A program made the translations under genes and the position numbers. Positions 44,114 through 53,476 of a DNA stretch of 64,000 nucleotides are shown one piece after another (the first letter of the stretch is position 1; each line of letters opens with the position of its first letter). The DNA is from JAJDTQ01 sp965204235 (GTDB lineage Bacteria > Desulfobacterota > Binatia > UBA9968 > JAJDTQ01): the NCBI GenBank assembly GCA_965204235.1, contig OZ241979.1, positions 3,100,001-3,164,000 on the forward strand, read 5' to 3'. The notes below the pieces were generated by a model. The model had not been told where the DNA came from. It searched no databases and was given only the letters and a program-made list of their open reading frames with translations.

Positions 44114-47100
44114 CTAGCGGATCCCCCGTCGGAATTCCTCGATGTCAACCACCACTTGCTCCGCGTCATCCCGCGCCGCGGTGCGCATCCAGAAGCGCAG
44201 GCTGTTCGGTTTGACCATGTACATGTCGTCGCCCGCATACATCCGCAGGTTGGAAACCTGGTGGATGTTTCCAGGAAGCTCGGTGTTCGACTCCCGCGCG
44301 ACCTCCACCAGCAGCCTGCCGACTTCGTTCGATTCTTCCCTGTATTCAACCCGATCCTGCATTGCGCAAAGGCGGAGTCGCAGAACGGCCAGGTCATGGT
44401 TTTTGGCGACAAGGGTTACGCTGACCCGGCTATCCGCCTCCGTCCAATCGTCCAGGGAGGACGTGAGAACCTGCGCGTACTCTCGCCGCTGCTCGTCCGA
44501 AGGTGGTTTCCAGATCCGCGGAAATGCCGATGGTCCGGGTTGAAGGGCAGGAACGATATACTCCCACGTCTCATCGACGACGAGCATCTCCCGTTCCGTC
44601 AGGACGAAGTAATCACAGGCAAGTCGATCTATCTCGTTCAACATTTGGTCCAACAGGTCCGGCGGTTGCATGGGGTTGTCCAACTTCCTGGATGCACCGT
44701 CGATCAGGGAAATCAACCCTCTGGCGGCGTCGTACGACCTTTGCGGTTCGGGCGTTTCTTCCGGCGCGGGGAACGGCAAGTCGAGCAATTGAGCCGGATG
44801 AACTTCCGGTCGCTCGGCGACTATTGACGACGTGCTGTGAAATGCGTACCAGAACAACAGTTTACTGTTCAGGAGGGCAGCGAGGAGCTTGGCGCGTTCT
44901 CGGCCGGCATCAGGGACAGTTATTGCCTGGATAGCGGCCTGAAATGTGAAGGGCGTCTCCGAGTAGGCGGCTCTCAGCCTTCGGTTTCCGGTGGTTTTGG
45001 AAATCAATACCCGCGGCCCACCAAATCCCTTCTCGAAACCGCGCCGATGGACCGCTTCGTCGTGGCGAGGAGTGAGGCTTTCCAAGTCGGGGGCGAAAAT
45101 GCGGAATGATTTCGTCGGCAGAAACGGGTTCGTCGCCACGATTTCGCTCCTGGTCCACTTGTAGCTCGCATCCTTCAAGCGGTCTTCCAGCACGGGCTTG
45201 AACCCCTGACCGGTCTTCCACGTCGGTTCGGGGTCTTTGCCTTGCTCAGCGTTCGCTCCCCCATGTTGCGCTATCTTGGCGCGCAGCCGAGGATAAGTGG
45301 AAAGGTATCGGAACAGCTTGTTTTCCGGGCTGGTCATCCACATACGCTTGTTGAACTCGAGCGGATCCTTTTCGACCATCACCGTGTTCAGCCGCTTCTT
45401 GTCGGTTTCGTTGATGCTCACGAGGCGCGTGGCGCCGGAATTCGGGCTTGCCTTGGGCGTCCAGTAGTCGAACTCGTAGGGCCTGGCGTCCGTATTGAGG
45501 CCGGCGATGAAGAGGGACGCAGGTCGCACGGCAACACTGAAAAGCTGGAAACGAAGATCCGCGTAGTTGACGATGCGGCGTACCCGAGCGCTCCGGAAAA
45601 GCAGGCTTCTTGCTTCCAGGGCCTTCTTCGAGTGGTTGTGGAGGAAGCTCATTGCAGGAAGCAGGAATGCGATCCTGCCGTCCTTCTTCAGGTGCCGGAG
45701 CGCCTTCCAGAGAAACCCCCATGCGGCTTGCTTGTCTGGCGCCGGGAGACCGTGCCGTTCGCACCAGCCGGCTGAGCCCGCGTCGCTCCTTCGCCACGGC
45801 GGATTGCCGATCACCACGTCGTATTCGGGGCTTGCTTCCATGTGGAAGAAATCCGCCTGGCGCAGGGTCTCGCCCCATAGTGGGGGCAGCAGCTTGCCGC
45901 GTCTCATCAGGCTGCGGATATCGGGAGGGCGCGCCTCTTCCAGGAGTGCGACATAGAGGGAAAACGCCGCCACGCGCACCGCGCTGGCGTCGATGTCCCA
46001 GCCGCATAGCCGGGCGAGGAAACCGCGCAGGCTGTCCCAACGGATGTTCTGCTTCGCTTGGCGATATCGCCACTGCTCGCAGAGACGCTTGAACAGGCAC
46101 ACCAGGAAAATACCCGAACCGCATGCCGGATCGAGGAACTTTCCCTTCGTCTTGATGCGCGGGTCGAGAACCTCCCGGTCGTCCCATATCTGGGAGACGA
46201 TGCTGCTCGCCAGATGCATCGGGGTGTGGAACTGGCCCTTCTTGCGCGCTTGGTCCTGCTCGTTCAGGAACTTGTCGTACACGGCGCTGATCAGTTCCAC
46301 CGGGATGAACTCGAAGTTGTAGCCCCAAAAACGGAACTGGCTCCTGCCGGATCCATTTCCTCCTTGCCGGAGTGGAAGCGAGCCAGCACCTCCAAGTGGC
46401 GCCGTTGAAGCCCGGGGCCAACGTCGTCAAAGGAACATGGCTTCACGAACAGGTCACCGTTGAAATCGCGGCTGAGGCTGCGGAACAGGCCGTAGAAGGC
46501 GTTGACCTTGTTTTCGTTCAAGATTTCGGCGAACGTGGAAAAGGCGCCGTCAGTGGCGGCCTCGATATATCCTGCATCGATGATCTTCCGATCTTCCAGA
46601 TACGCGATGAACATCGTCTGCATCAAAAGGGCCTGGGATGCCGCCGGGGCCAAGCCGTAATCCCGAAGCAGGTCGTGCGATTGCTTGAGATTGCCCAGGA
46701 GCACTCCATCCACGCGCTGGTTCGCGTCGAACTTGCCTCCGTGCTCCTTCCAGTACCGGCCGGACTCCATGCCGTAGATCAGGTTTCGCAGTGCGAGCGC
46801 ATCGCTTACCTGGTGGAGCACGTCGATCAGGCAGGTCTTGTCGAAAGTCTCCGTGCTCCTGTCGGCCGGGGTGGCAGCGAGCGAGTAGATTCGGATCGTT
46901 TCGCCGCACACGACGGCGAGAACGCTTGCAAGTCCCTGGTTCCAAAGATCCGAATGAAGGCGTGCGATGGCTGTCGGGTCCATGCTCTCGGTTGCGAAGA
47001 ATACCGCGGTCGGAAGGTGCTGGACGCAGAACACGGCGGCCGCGCCCAAGTCGCGCAAGGCCGTTCGTATCGGCCTCGCGTGTGGGACGTCGTCAACCTC

Positions 47101-47271
47101 GGTAGCGTCCTGGTAGAGCTCGGGGGCATGGCGGGCGTCCAGACCCAGGCACTCCTTCCAGTCCGGCGCGAGCTGGTTTTGCAGAGCCAACATCCCAGGC
47201 AACTCAGGGGCCGCGGCGGCCTGCGGCGATGATCCCGGGTGGCGCGGCGCCGTCTTCTTCGCCTCGTTCAC
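44114..47271 (-). pseudogene. Eco57I-like N6-adenine DNA methylase/restriction protein, frameshifted
   Basis: From GTG 47271 (VNEAKKTAPRH; the start overlaps the upstream TGA as GTGA) the first 325 residues form a helical N-terminal domain without known motif. The frame closes at 46291. Near 46337-46344 one base is missing: the coherent sequence MDPAG...QFRFWGYNFEFIPVELI resumes in the next frame and runs to 44114. That second part has motif I KGKFLDPACGSGIFLVCLF and motif IV YDVVIGNPPWRRS (NPPW), then a long specificity-like C-terminal region. The whole would be about 1053 residues. A downstream ATG (46300) allows expression of the methylase core alone. It would otherwise methylate adenine for self-marking. 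Confidence 0.82.
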
Positions 47272-47962
47272 CGGACCGACGATGCGCGCCGGCAACCGCC
47301 CTGCGCGTCGGCGCGGCGTCCTCCCGGCTCCGGATCCCACTCCCACTCCGGCCCTGGCGCGGGGGTTCCGAACGCTCCTCCGCGGCCGCCAGCCGGAAGA
47401 TGTCGCTCTGCCGATCCTGGCGGTCGCCGGTCACCGGGTTCTCTGTGAGCGCGAAACGCACCGCCTTGCGCCAGCCCTTGTTCCTGCCGTGCAGGGCGTG
47501 GCCGGTGGCGGCGTTGGTCATGGTGAACAGCCACCACCGTTCTTCCGGCGCGAGTCCCAACCAGTTCTTGAGCGCCGCGGGGATGAGCGCCGGGTCGGCG
47601 TCTTCCACGGCCCAGGCGAGGAGCGTCAGTTCCTTGCCCAGCAGGCGGGCGACCGGGATGTCGCCCCGCTTCCAGCGTCCCGGCGGCAGGCCCTGCTTCT
47701 TGAGACGGCGGTTGAACTCGACGCGCACCTCGTCGGCAATGGCGTCCCACTTGGCGCGCGGCAGCGCGGCCCGAAGCCTGGAATCATGAGGGCCGAGACC
47801 GAGGGAGGGAGGCGCGTAGCCCGTCTCGGGATCGAAGCGCAGGTGCTCGGCCACGAGCACGTCCCCACGGACCCTCGAAGGCACGGTCACCACGAAGTGG
47901 TGTTCCGACTCCTCGAACTGAAAACCGAACCCTGCCGGCCTGGAACGGGTCCCCACGCTCAA
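47268..47962 (-). pseudogene. Anti-phage-associated DUF3780 protein, probable frameshift in its 3' end
   Basis: The start is TTG 47962 or GTG 47956, overlapping the DUF499 stop. The body matches DUF3780: FQFEESEHHFVVTVPSRVRG near the N-terminus, then ALKNWLGLAPEERWWLFTMT with NAATGHALHGRNKGWRKAVR (about residues 137-176) and FALTENPVTG. After AAAEERSEPP the literal frame continues only as low-complexity Arg/Gly sequence to 47204. With one more C in the five-C run (47361-47365), it instead reads APGPEWEWDPEPGGRRADAQ and stops at 47268 in a GTGA overlap with the next gene. That reading is preferred. Its function is unknown; it is a constant companion of DUF499/DUF1156 genes. Confidence 0.75.
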
Positions 47963-50900
47963 GGCTCCACGTCGTTGCGGTCGTATTCCGCCCGGATCTC
48001 CGCCACGTAGTCCAGGAAGCGCTGGCCCGTGTCGTAGCGCACGCGCTTCGCCTCGATGGAGACTTCGCCGTCGGGCACGAGCCCCCTGAGTTGCTCGACC
48101 GTCTGCTCGATCCGGTCGCCGCCCAACTCCACGTCGTCGGAAAGGGAAATCTCGCCCCAAGTCCCGCCGGCCTGAGCCGCGAAGCGCAGTCCGCCCGCGG
48201 AGGCTTCATGCTTCTTCAGCCGGTTGATGAAGCCGTAGGCGTTGCGAGTGGTCTGGAACCGGAACCCGCCGGAGGCAGGACGCCACACCGCGGGACGGGC
48301 CTTGTCGATGGGCTTGGTCTCCCGTCTGTCGGCCATATCGCGCCGGTGGACCTCGGAAGCGACTCCGTCCTTCTCCGCCACCGCGAGCACGAGGCGGGCG
48401 CCCACCGGCGCCGCGAACGGCCCTTCGTACGCGCCGCCGTTGACCTTCGGGTCGGATCCGTCGGTGGTGTAGCGGATGGGCGCGGCCGGGGCGGAGCGGA
48501 TCTCGACCATGCGTCGGTCTCCGTCCGGGTACTCGCGCGATTTCAGCGTGATACGGTTCGACCACTCCACCGGCTCCCCGGTATCGTGCTCGCCCTTGGA
48601 ATCGACCGCGAGGAAGGAGACGCGAAGCTCCGCGGTCTCGAAGTCCGCCCCCTCGACCGCCATCGATGCCGGCGTCGCCGCTCCGCCGAACTCTGCATGG
48701 ATCCGGTCGGCGTTGACGGGAGCAAGCCGCAGCTTCACCTCTCCGGTGTCGTCGTCCCGGGACAACTCCCGGATGCGCACGCTCGTCGCCGGCTTCGGAA
48801 AGGGTCCCCTGTTGACGTAGCTCCCTTCCTCACGCCACAGGTCCTTGTGCAGGCAGTCCTGCTTCATCCGGTCGAGGGCGTCGGGCCGGTGCCACTGCCA
48901 ACGGGGGTTGGACGCGGCTCGGCGCACGACCTCCGTCCACAACATGGACTTCTGGGTGAACAGCCGGTCTTCCACCTTCTTGCGGAAGGTCTCGCTCGCG
49001 ACGTCCGTGGCGTACTTCTGCCGATCCGCGAGCGCCTCCCTCACCTGCTCCTCGCCGTTGTAGCGGTTCTCCTTGAACTCCATGAGGAAGTCCACCCTGG
49101 CCAGCCGGTCCCGGGTGGGGTAGTGCAGCGTGGTGAAGGTCTCGCGGACGGCGCTGTGGAACTGGGCAAGGAAACGCGGCAGGAGCTGGTCGCGCGCCTG
49201 CTGCATCTGCGGGTCGCCGTCGGCCACCCCTTCTTCGTGCATCTCACCGATGATCTGGTTGATCGCCTTCAACTCCCGCGCGCGTTCCAGCAACGATTCG
49301 AAGGCCCGCTGTCCGGTCAGGAAGCAGATGCGGTTCTGGTAGGTGAGCTGCTCGTACAGGACGGCGAGGTCCGGGTGCAGGCCCGCCGGGTGCGGCTCGG
49401 TCACCACCAGCGTCACCCGGTCGGGGTGGACGTCGATCTCGTCCACGGCCGGGAGCGGTTGCAGGCGCTGGTAACACGACCCCTCGACCGGCTCGAAGAT
49501 CTCCGTCAGCCGTTCCTTGAGTTCTTTCGTGGCTTGGTCGCGGAGGTAGGCGCCCGCGGTAGTGGTCACCCGGGCGATGAGGTTCTGCACGTTGCGCAGG
49601 TGCAGACGCCCGTCGTTGGTCGTGTGCAGGTACCAGGCCGCGGTCACGAGGCGCGCGATCACCTCGTTCTGCAACTTCGAGAGGTCGCGCCCCGGAGAGC
49701 ACAGGTTGGCGACGACCTCGGGGATGGCGAGCCCCTTGACGGCGTTCGGGACGTTCGCCAGCGAGGCGACCAGGAGCAGCCGCATGACGTCCCTGGCGTC
49801 CTCGCCGCATCCCAGGTTCGCGTCGATGGTCTCGGCCACGGCGTTGCCGCCCGACGCGATGTCGTGGGCGATGGCGTTCTCGAGCGTCGGGTTGATCTGG
49901 TTGATCTCGGTGAGGGTCTCGCGGCTCTCCAGATCGACGTCGTGGGCGGCGACGAGGTAGGGGTCATGGCCGGTATCCCAGATCCGCGACACGACGATCC
50001 GCATCAGGCGGATCAGCCCGCGGGTCTGCTGGAAGCCCTGGTTCTCCCGAAAGCGGCCATAGAGGTCGCGGATGGCGGGATGGAACGGGTACGACTCGGC
50101 CACCTGGGCGGCGAACTGCTCGGGCGAGGCGTTCGTCACGTCCATCTGCTTCGCTTCGCGCACCGCCTTCGCGTAGCCCTGCGCCACCTCCTCGATCTCC
50201 GCCTCGTCCGGGAGGGCCTCGAAGAGACGTTTGCGGAGGATGTGGTAGAACTCGTCCGTGTTCATGCGGACGGGCTCCAGGTTCATGGCGGTGCGGCCGG
50301 TCTCGGCTTCCAGGTCTTCCAGCGCTGCGACGATCTGCGCGGCCCCCGCGCTGTACGTCGCCTTGAGGTCGGAGATCACCAGGCAGACGTTGCGCAGTTC
50401 GTCCCGCCCGACCGCCACCAGGAGGTTCGACAGCGCGGTGGTGGTGACTGCCGACAAATCCGAGTTGCCGATGCTCTTCGAGGCCGCGTTGACGAAGTAG
50501 GGCGGCAGCTCGTCCAGCATGATGACCAGCGGCTCGCCCTCGAGCAGGTTCACCCAGGCGGTCTGACCCGGCGCGGCCAGGGGCGCGTAGTAGTCGTTGA
50601 ACTGCTCCTTCCTGCCGAGCTGCTCCGCGATGGCGCCCCAGATGCCGAGGGGCGCATCGCTCTCGCGCCCGGAAAAGGCGACCACGCGGACCGGGGCGAG
50701 TTCGGGGTCCGGGGTGTAGAAGCCGCCCATGACCTCGGCCCGGTAACCGGGATGCCCGGCCAGGAGCCCAAGCGCGAGGAGGTTGTGGGTCTTGCCGCCC
50801 CCCATGGCCTGGGTCAGCTTGAAGACGCCTTGCGCCGATTTCCCTTCCAGACGCCGGAACCCCTCGGTGAGCAGGGTCCTCATACCCTCCGTGACGTGGT

Positions 50901-51027
50901 TCTCGGCAAAGAATCCAGCCGGGTCGATGCGGCCGTCGACCAGGTCCGTCAGGTCGAGCACGGTGTCGCGGCGCGTGGGGTCGAAGGCGCTTGGCCGGGG
51001 TCTGCAGGCCTGTTTTACGGTCCGCAC
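47959..51027 (-). CDS. Anti-phage-associated DUF499 ATPase
   Basis: A 1022-residue AAA+ ATPase and first gene of the island operon. Walker A is QAMGGGKTHNLLALG (about residues 73-87). Walker B is PLVIMLDELPPYFVN (about 167-181), with an Arg-rich sensor region beyond (IRLMRIVVSRIWD). The C-terminal third is beta-rich and includes RYTTDGSDPKVNGGAYEGPF (about 877-896), which resembles a chitobiase/FN3-like domain. DUF499 proteins (COG1483-like) are related to BrxC/PglY ATPases of BREX and Pgl defence. The gene appears intact. Its stop overlaps the DUF3780 start. No pglZ, brxL or DISARM drmA/B gene is present, so this is not a canonical BREX or DISARM locus. Confidence 0.9.
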   Translation of the reverse strand: MRTVKQACRPRPSAFDPTRRDTVLDLTDLVDGRIDPAGFFAENHVTEGMRTLLTEGFRRLEGKSAQGVFKLTQAMGGGKTHNLLALGLLAGHPGYRAEVMGGFYTPDPELAPVRVVAFSGRESDAPLGIWGAIAEQLGRKEQFNDYYAPLAAPGQTAWVNLLEGEPLVIMLDELPPYFVNAASKSIGNSDLSAVTTTALSNLLVAVGRDELRNVCLVISDLKATYSAGAAQIVAALEDLEAETGRTAMNLEPVRMNTDEFYHILRKRLFEALPDEAEIEEVAQGYAKAVREAKQMDVTNASPEQFAAQVAESYPFHPAIRDLYGRFRENQGFQQTRGLIRLMRIVVSRIWDTGHDPYLVAAHDVDLESRETLTEINQINPTLENAIAHDIASGGNAVAETIDANLGCGEDARDVMRLLLVASLANVPNAVKGLAIPEVVANLCSPGRDLSKLQNEVIARLVTAAWYLHTTNDGRLHLRNVQNLIARVTTTAGAYLRDQATKELKERLTEIFEPVEGSCYQRLQPLPAVDEIDVHPDRVTLVVTEPHPAGLHPDLAVLYEQLTYQNRICFLTGQRAFESLLERARELKAINQIIGEMHEEGVADGDPQMQQARDQLLPRFLAQFHSAVRETFTTLHYPTRDRLARVDFLMEFKENRYNGEEQVREALADRQKYATDVASETFRKKVEDRLFTQKSMLWTEVVRRAASNPRWQWHRPDALDRMKQDCLHKDLWREEGSYVNRGPFPKPATSVRIRELSRDDDTGEVKLRLAPVNADRIHAEFGGAATPASMAVEGADFETAELRVSFLAVDSKGEHDTGEPVEWSNRITLKSREYPDGDRRMVEIRSAPAAPIRYTTDGSDPKVNGGAYEGPFAAPVGARLVLAVAEKDGVASEVHRRDMADRRETKPIDKARPAVWRPASGGFRFQTTRNAYGFINRLKKHEASAGGLRFAAQAGGTWGEISLSDDVELGGDRIEQTVEQLRGLVPDGEVSIEAKRVRYDTGQRFLDYVAEIRAEYDRNDVEP

Positions 51028-51218
51028 GATGGCATCTCCCGTTCGCCCGCTACCGCGCTACGACCGTGCCCTCAGGGGGATCTGCCGCTGACAGGATCGG
51101 GCCAATAGTCGCAGGGTTCGCCAAGCGGAAGGCATGGTTTCATCATACCACCTCCCACCGGATACGTCACTTGGGTCCCTCCGACAGGCGGGTTCAACCA
51201 GGATCCCGGTGTAGCGCT

Positions 51219-52010
51219 TCACGCCGAGGGCGGATCCGGCTCGTACCCGCGGTCGAACAGGCGGCCGTAGCCGGGGACTTGGGCCTTCACTCGCGCCAGC
51301 CCGAGGCCGGCCCACGTCATGGCCTGCATGCTGGTCACCACCGGGACGCCGAGGTCCTGCTCCAGGCTGTCGATGACGGCTACGCTGGGCATGAGCGCGC
51401 CGGTGATCCAGACGCCGTCCGCGGACGGGGCCGAGAGATACGTCTCCTTGGCGGCGTGGTAGGGTTCCGCCAAGGGCATGGTGGAGACGCCGTACCGCCG
51501 CGACATGGCGGCCTCGTCGGAGGGCCACAGGGAGCGCGCGGCCACCACCTCGATGCCCGCGTGACCGACGTATTCCACCAGTTGCCGGTGCATGGACTCG
51601 TCGAATGGCGTCAGCATGGCCACACGCTTCATGCCCAGGGTTCGCATGGCCCGTATGCACGCGCCGATGTCCGTGGCCATGGGGATGGATGTCTGGCGCG
51701 CCATCTCCGCCAGCAGCTTCTCCTCGAAGCCCCAGCCGCGGGTCACCACCAGCGGGACGCCCGCCTGGATGATGGCGTCCACCCGACGGTCTTCGAGTTC
51801 GGCCACCGCCGCGTCCATGCGGTCCACCGCGTCGTCGTACTGCCGTTGGGTCAACTCGGTCACCCGCAGCGACGTCATCACGATGGTGACGCCGTCGGGG
51901 GCCATGAGATAGAACTCGTAGCCGTTGTTCTCGTGGCCGGGACTGGGGGTCACGAACCCGATCCGCGCGCGCCAACCGTACGCGGCCCCGGGCGAAGCCT
52001 TGAGCGCCAT
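51219..52010 (-). CDS. Asp/Glu racemase-maleate isomerase-fold protein lacking the catalytic cysteines
   Basis: A 263-residue protein of the arylmalonate decarboxylase/maleate cis-trans isomerase branch of the Asp/Glu racemase superfamily. Features include ARIGFVTPSPGHENNGYEFY (about residues 14-33), ELEDRRVDAIIQAGVPLVVT (about 70-89) and MKRVAMLTPFDESMHRQLVE (about 126-145). The two loops that hold the catalytic Cys pair in active relatives read IIQAGVPLV and VWITGALMPSVAVID, with no Cys. The only Cys (GACIRAM, about 116) is elsewhere. The protein is therefore unlikely to use the usual two-thiol mechanism. It could have another role, for example as a lyase or ligand-binding protein. Confidence 0.75.
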   Translation of the reverse strand: MALKASPGAAYGWRARIGFVTPSPGHENNGYEFYLMAPDGVTIVMTSLRVTELTQRQYDDAVDRMDAAVAELEDRRVDAIIQAGVPLVVTRGWGFEEKLLAEMARQTSIPMATDIGACIRAMRTLGMKRVAMLTPFDESMHRQLVEYVGHAGIEVVAARSLWPSDEAAMSRRYGVSTMPLAEPYHAAKETYLSAPSADGVWITGALMPSVAVIDSLEQDLGVPVVTSMQAMTWAGLGLARVKAQVPGYGRLFDRGYEPDPPSA

Positions 52011-52054
52011 CCTCGCCTCCCGGAAATCAGCCTTGGCCGTTGCCCGTTCCGGCC

Positions 52055-52155
52055 CTCTTGAAAGCGCGTCCTTCGACTTCGCTACGCTCAGGATGAACGG
52101 AGGACTCGCTTCGCTGCGCTCGGGACGAACGGGGCAACCGTTCCGAGTCTCCTTG
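52055..52155 (-). repeat. Dispersed element, copy 4 (diverged, with rearranged core)
   Basis: A reverse-oriented copy starting GAAAGCGCGTCCTTCGACTT and containing a second, altered core (CTCGCTTCGCTGCGCTCGGG) before GAACGGGGCAACCG. It sits between the racemase-fold gene and the amidohydrolase stop at 52158 and is the first copy after the defence region. Confidence 0.75.
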
Positions 52156-52157
52156 CA

Positions 52158-53279
52158 TTACAGACCGTAGAGCCGCCTGGGATTGGCGTCCAGGATGGCG
52201 TCCTTGGCTGCGTCGGAGATGTCGGTCCGCTCGCACAGCATGCGCGCGGCATAGCGTTCCCGGTCGCCGTGGGGCATGTCCGTCCCGGTGACGATCTGTC
52301 CCTGTCCCACCAGGTCCATCACCTGCGGCAGCAGGGAATCCTCGATCTCCGCGCTGAAGTAGAGGTTCCCCTTCCTGACGTACTCCATGGCCGGAAGCGC
52401 CTGCTTGGGGACCGTCTCGGGGATGAACTTCAACAGCAGCTCCCCCTGGTTCTCGTACCGATGCTTCAGACGGTCGAGCATGAAGGGCACCCACATGCAT
52501 CCCGCCTCGAGGAACACCACGCGCATGTCCGGGAACCGGTCGAGGACGCCGCCGGCCATCAGGGAAGCGCACGCCATGAGAACGGGCATGTGGAACGCGA
52601 TGACGCCGGAGGGATAGATGTGCGAGTAGAGGTTGTTCACCGACGGGCAGGACCAGCCCACGTGGACGCCCAGAGCCAAGCCCTCTCCCTCCACCGCCTC
52701 GTAGAACGGCAGCAGGTCGTCTTCGTCCAGGAGCCGGTCGCCAGCGGTGCCCAGCACCATGACCGCAACCGCTCCCATCCCCCTGGCCTCGCGCACCGAC
52801 CGCACGGCGCCGTCCACGTCGTCCAGGTTCACCACCGCGGCCCACTTGATGCGGTCGTGGCTCCCCAGCCGGTCTCCCAGCCAACGGTTGTAGGAGTCGC
52901 ACAGCGCGGTGGCCAACGCCGTGTTGCTGGTGAGCGGATAGGCGAGGAACAGCGTCGGATAGACCACCTGCACGGCGATGTCTTCCTCGTCCATGATCTC
53001 CAGCCGCTCCGGGATGTTGGTGAGATCCATGCTCCCGACGCTTTCCGGCTTGCCTTCGGAGTGTTTCGCGGGCTTGCCGTCGATGGTCACCGGCGTGCCC
53101 AGGTTGTTGCAGCCCCGGCCCACCCGGCGGGGGAACAGTTGCTCGTCGATCATCCAGTAGGCCATGCCGTCCACGCCCACCACGCGGGGCCGCTGACCCC
53201 GGAACCCGGGATCGAGGTATTCGTCGTCGAAGGTCACGAGGCACTCTTCCACGTGGCCGTCAGCGTCAACAACGTTCAT
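52158..53279 (-). CDS. Amidohydrolase family protein (Amidohydro_2, TIM barrel) 1
   Basis: A 373-residue TIM-barrel metal-dependent hydrolase/decarboxylase. It starts MNVVDADGHVEECLVTFDDE (family DxDxH-type strand 1; ATG preceded by CGGAGGTGAG). Further motifs are IAVQVVYPTLFLAY (about residues 101-114), LALGVHVGWSCPS (strand-5 His, about 201-213), and GQIVTGTDMPHGDRERYAAR (strand-8 Asp, about 330-349). It ends ANPRRLYGL, the shared C-terminal tail of the group. Such proteins hydrolyse or decarboxylate aromatic acids or related compounds. It is one of three paralogues here (also 58663 and 59797). The substrate is unknown. Confidence 0.85.
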   Translation of the reverse strand: MNVVDADGHVEECLVTFDDEYLDPGFRGQRPRVVGVDGMAYWMIDEQLFPRRVGRGCNNLGTPVTIDGKPAKHSEGKPESVGSMDLTNIPERLEIMDEEDIAVQVVYPTLFLAYPLTSNTALATALCDSYNRWLGDRLGSHDRIKWAAVVNLDDVDGAVRSVREARGMGAVAVMVLGTAGDRLLDEDDLLPFYEAVEGEGLALGVHVGWSCPSVNNLYSHIYPSGVIAFHMPVLMACASLMAGGVLDRFPDMRVVFLEAGCMWVPFMLDRLKHRYENQGELLLKFIPETVPKQALPAMEYVRKGNLYFSAEIEDSLLPQVMDLVGQGQIVTGTDMPHGDRERYAARMLCERTDISDAAKDAILDANPRRLYGL

Positions 53280-53359
53280 TTCTCACCTCCGTCGATTTAG
53301 GGTATATTGTTCGCCCAACCTTGAAGCCGTCAACTCACGTTGTCAAGGAGCGGGATCGA

Positions 53360-53476
53360 GGAAACCCTGAACAACTGTCCCGTTCGTCCTGAGTATAGCG
53401 AAGCGAAGTCGAAGGACGCGCTTTCCCATGTGGAGAGACGCCTCGAGCCGGTTGTCCGAATGGATCGAACGTTCCC
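53360..53476 (+). repeat. Dispersed element, copy 5 (abuts the MmgE/PrpD start)
   Basis: The element runs from GAAACCCTGAACAACTGTCC through CGTCCTGAGTATAGCGAAGC and GGACGCGCTTTCCCATGTGG to ACGTTCCC, ending on the base before the ATG at 53477. The Shine-Dalgarno-like AGAGG of other copies is lost here (CGAACG). Confidence 0.88.

Noticed and set aside
35107..51027. Calling the island BREX or DISARM
   Set aside because: DUF499 is BrxC-like and PLD and SNF2 domains occur in DISARM, but PglZ, BrxL, DrmA and DrmB are not present.
48091..51108. 1005-codon plus-strand frame
   Set aside because: It is antisense to the DUF499 ATPase, which has clear Walker motifs. The plus-strand frame is an effect of high GC and codon bias.
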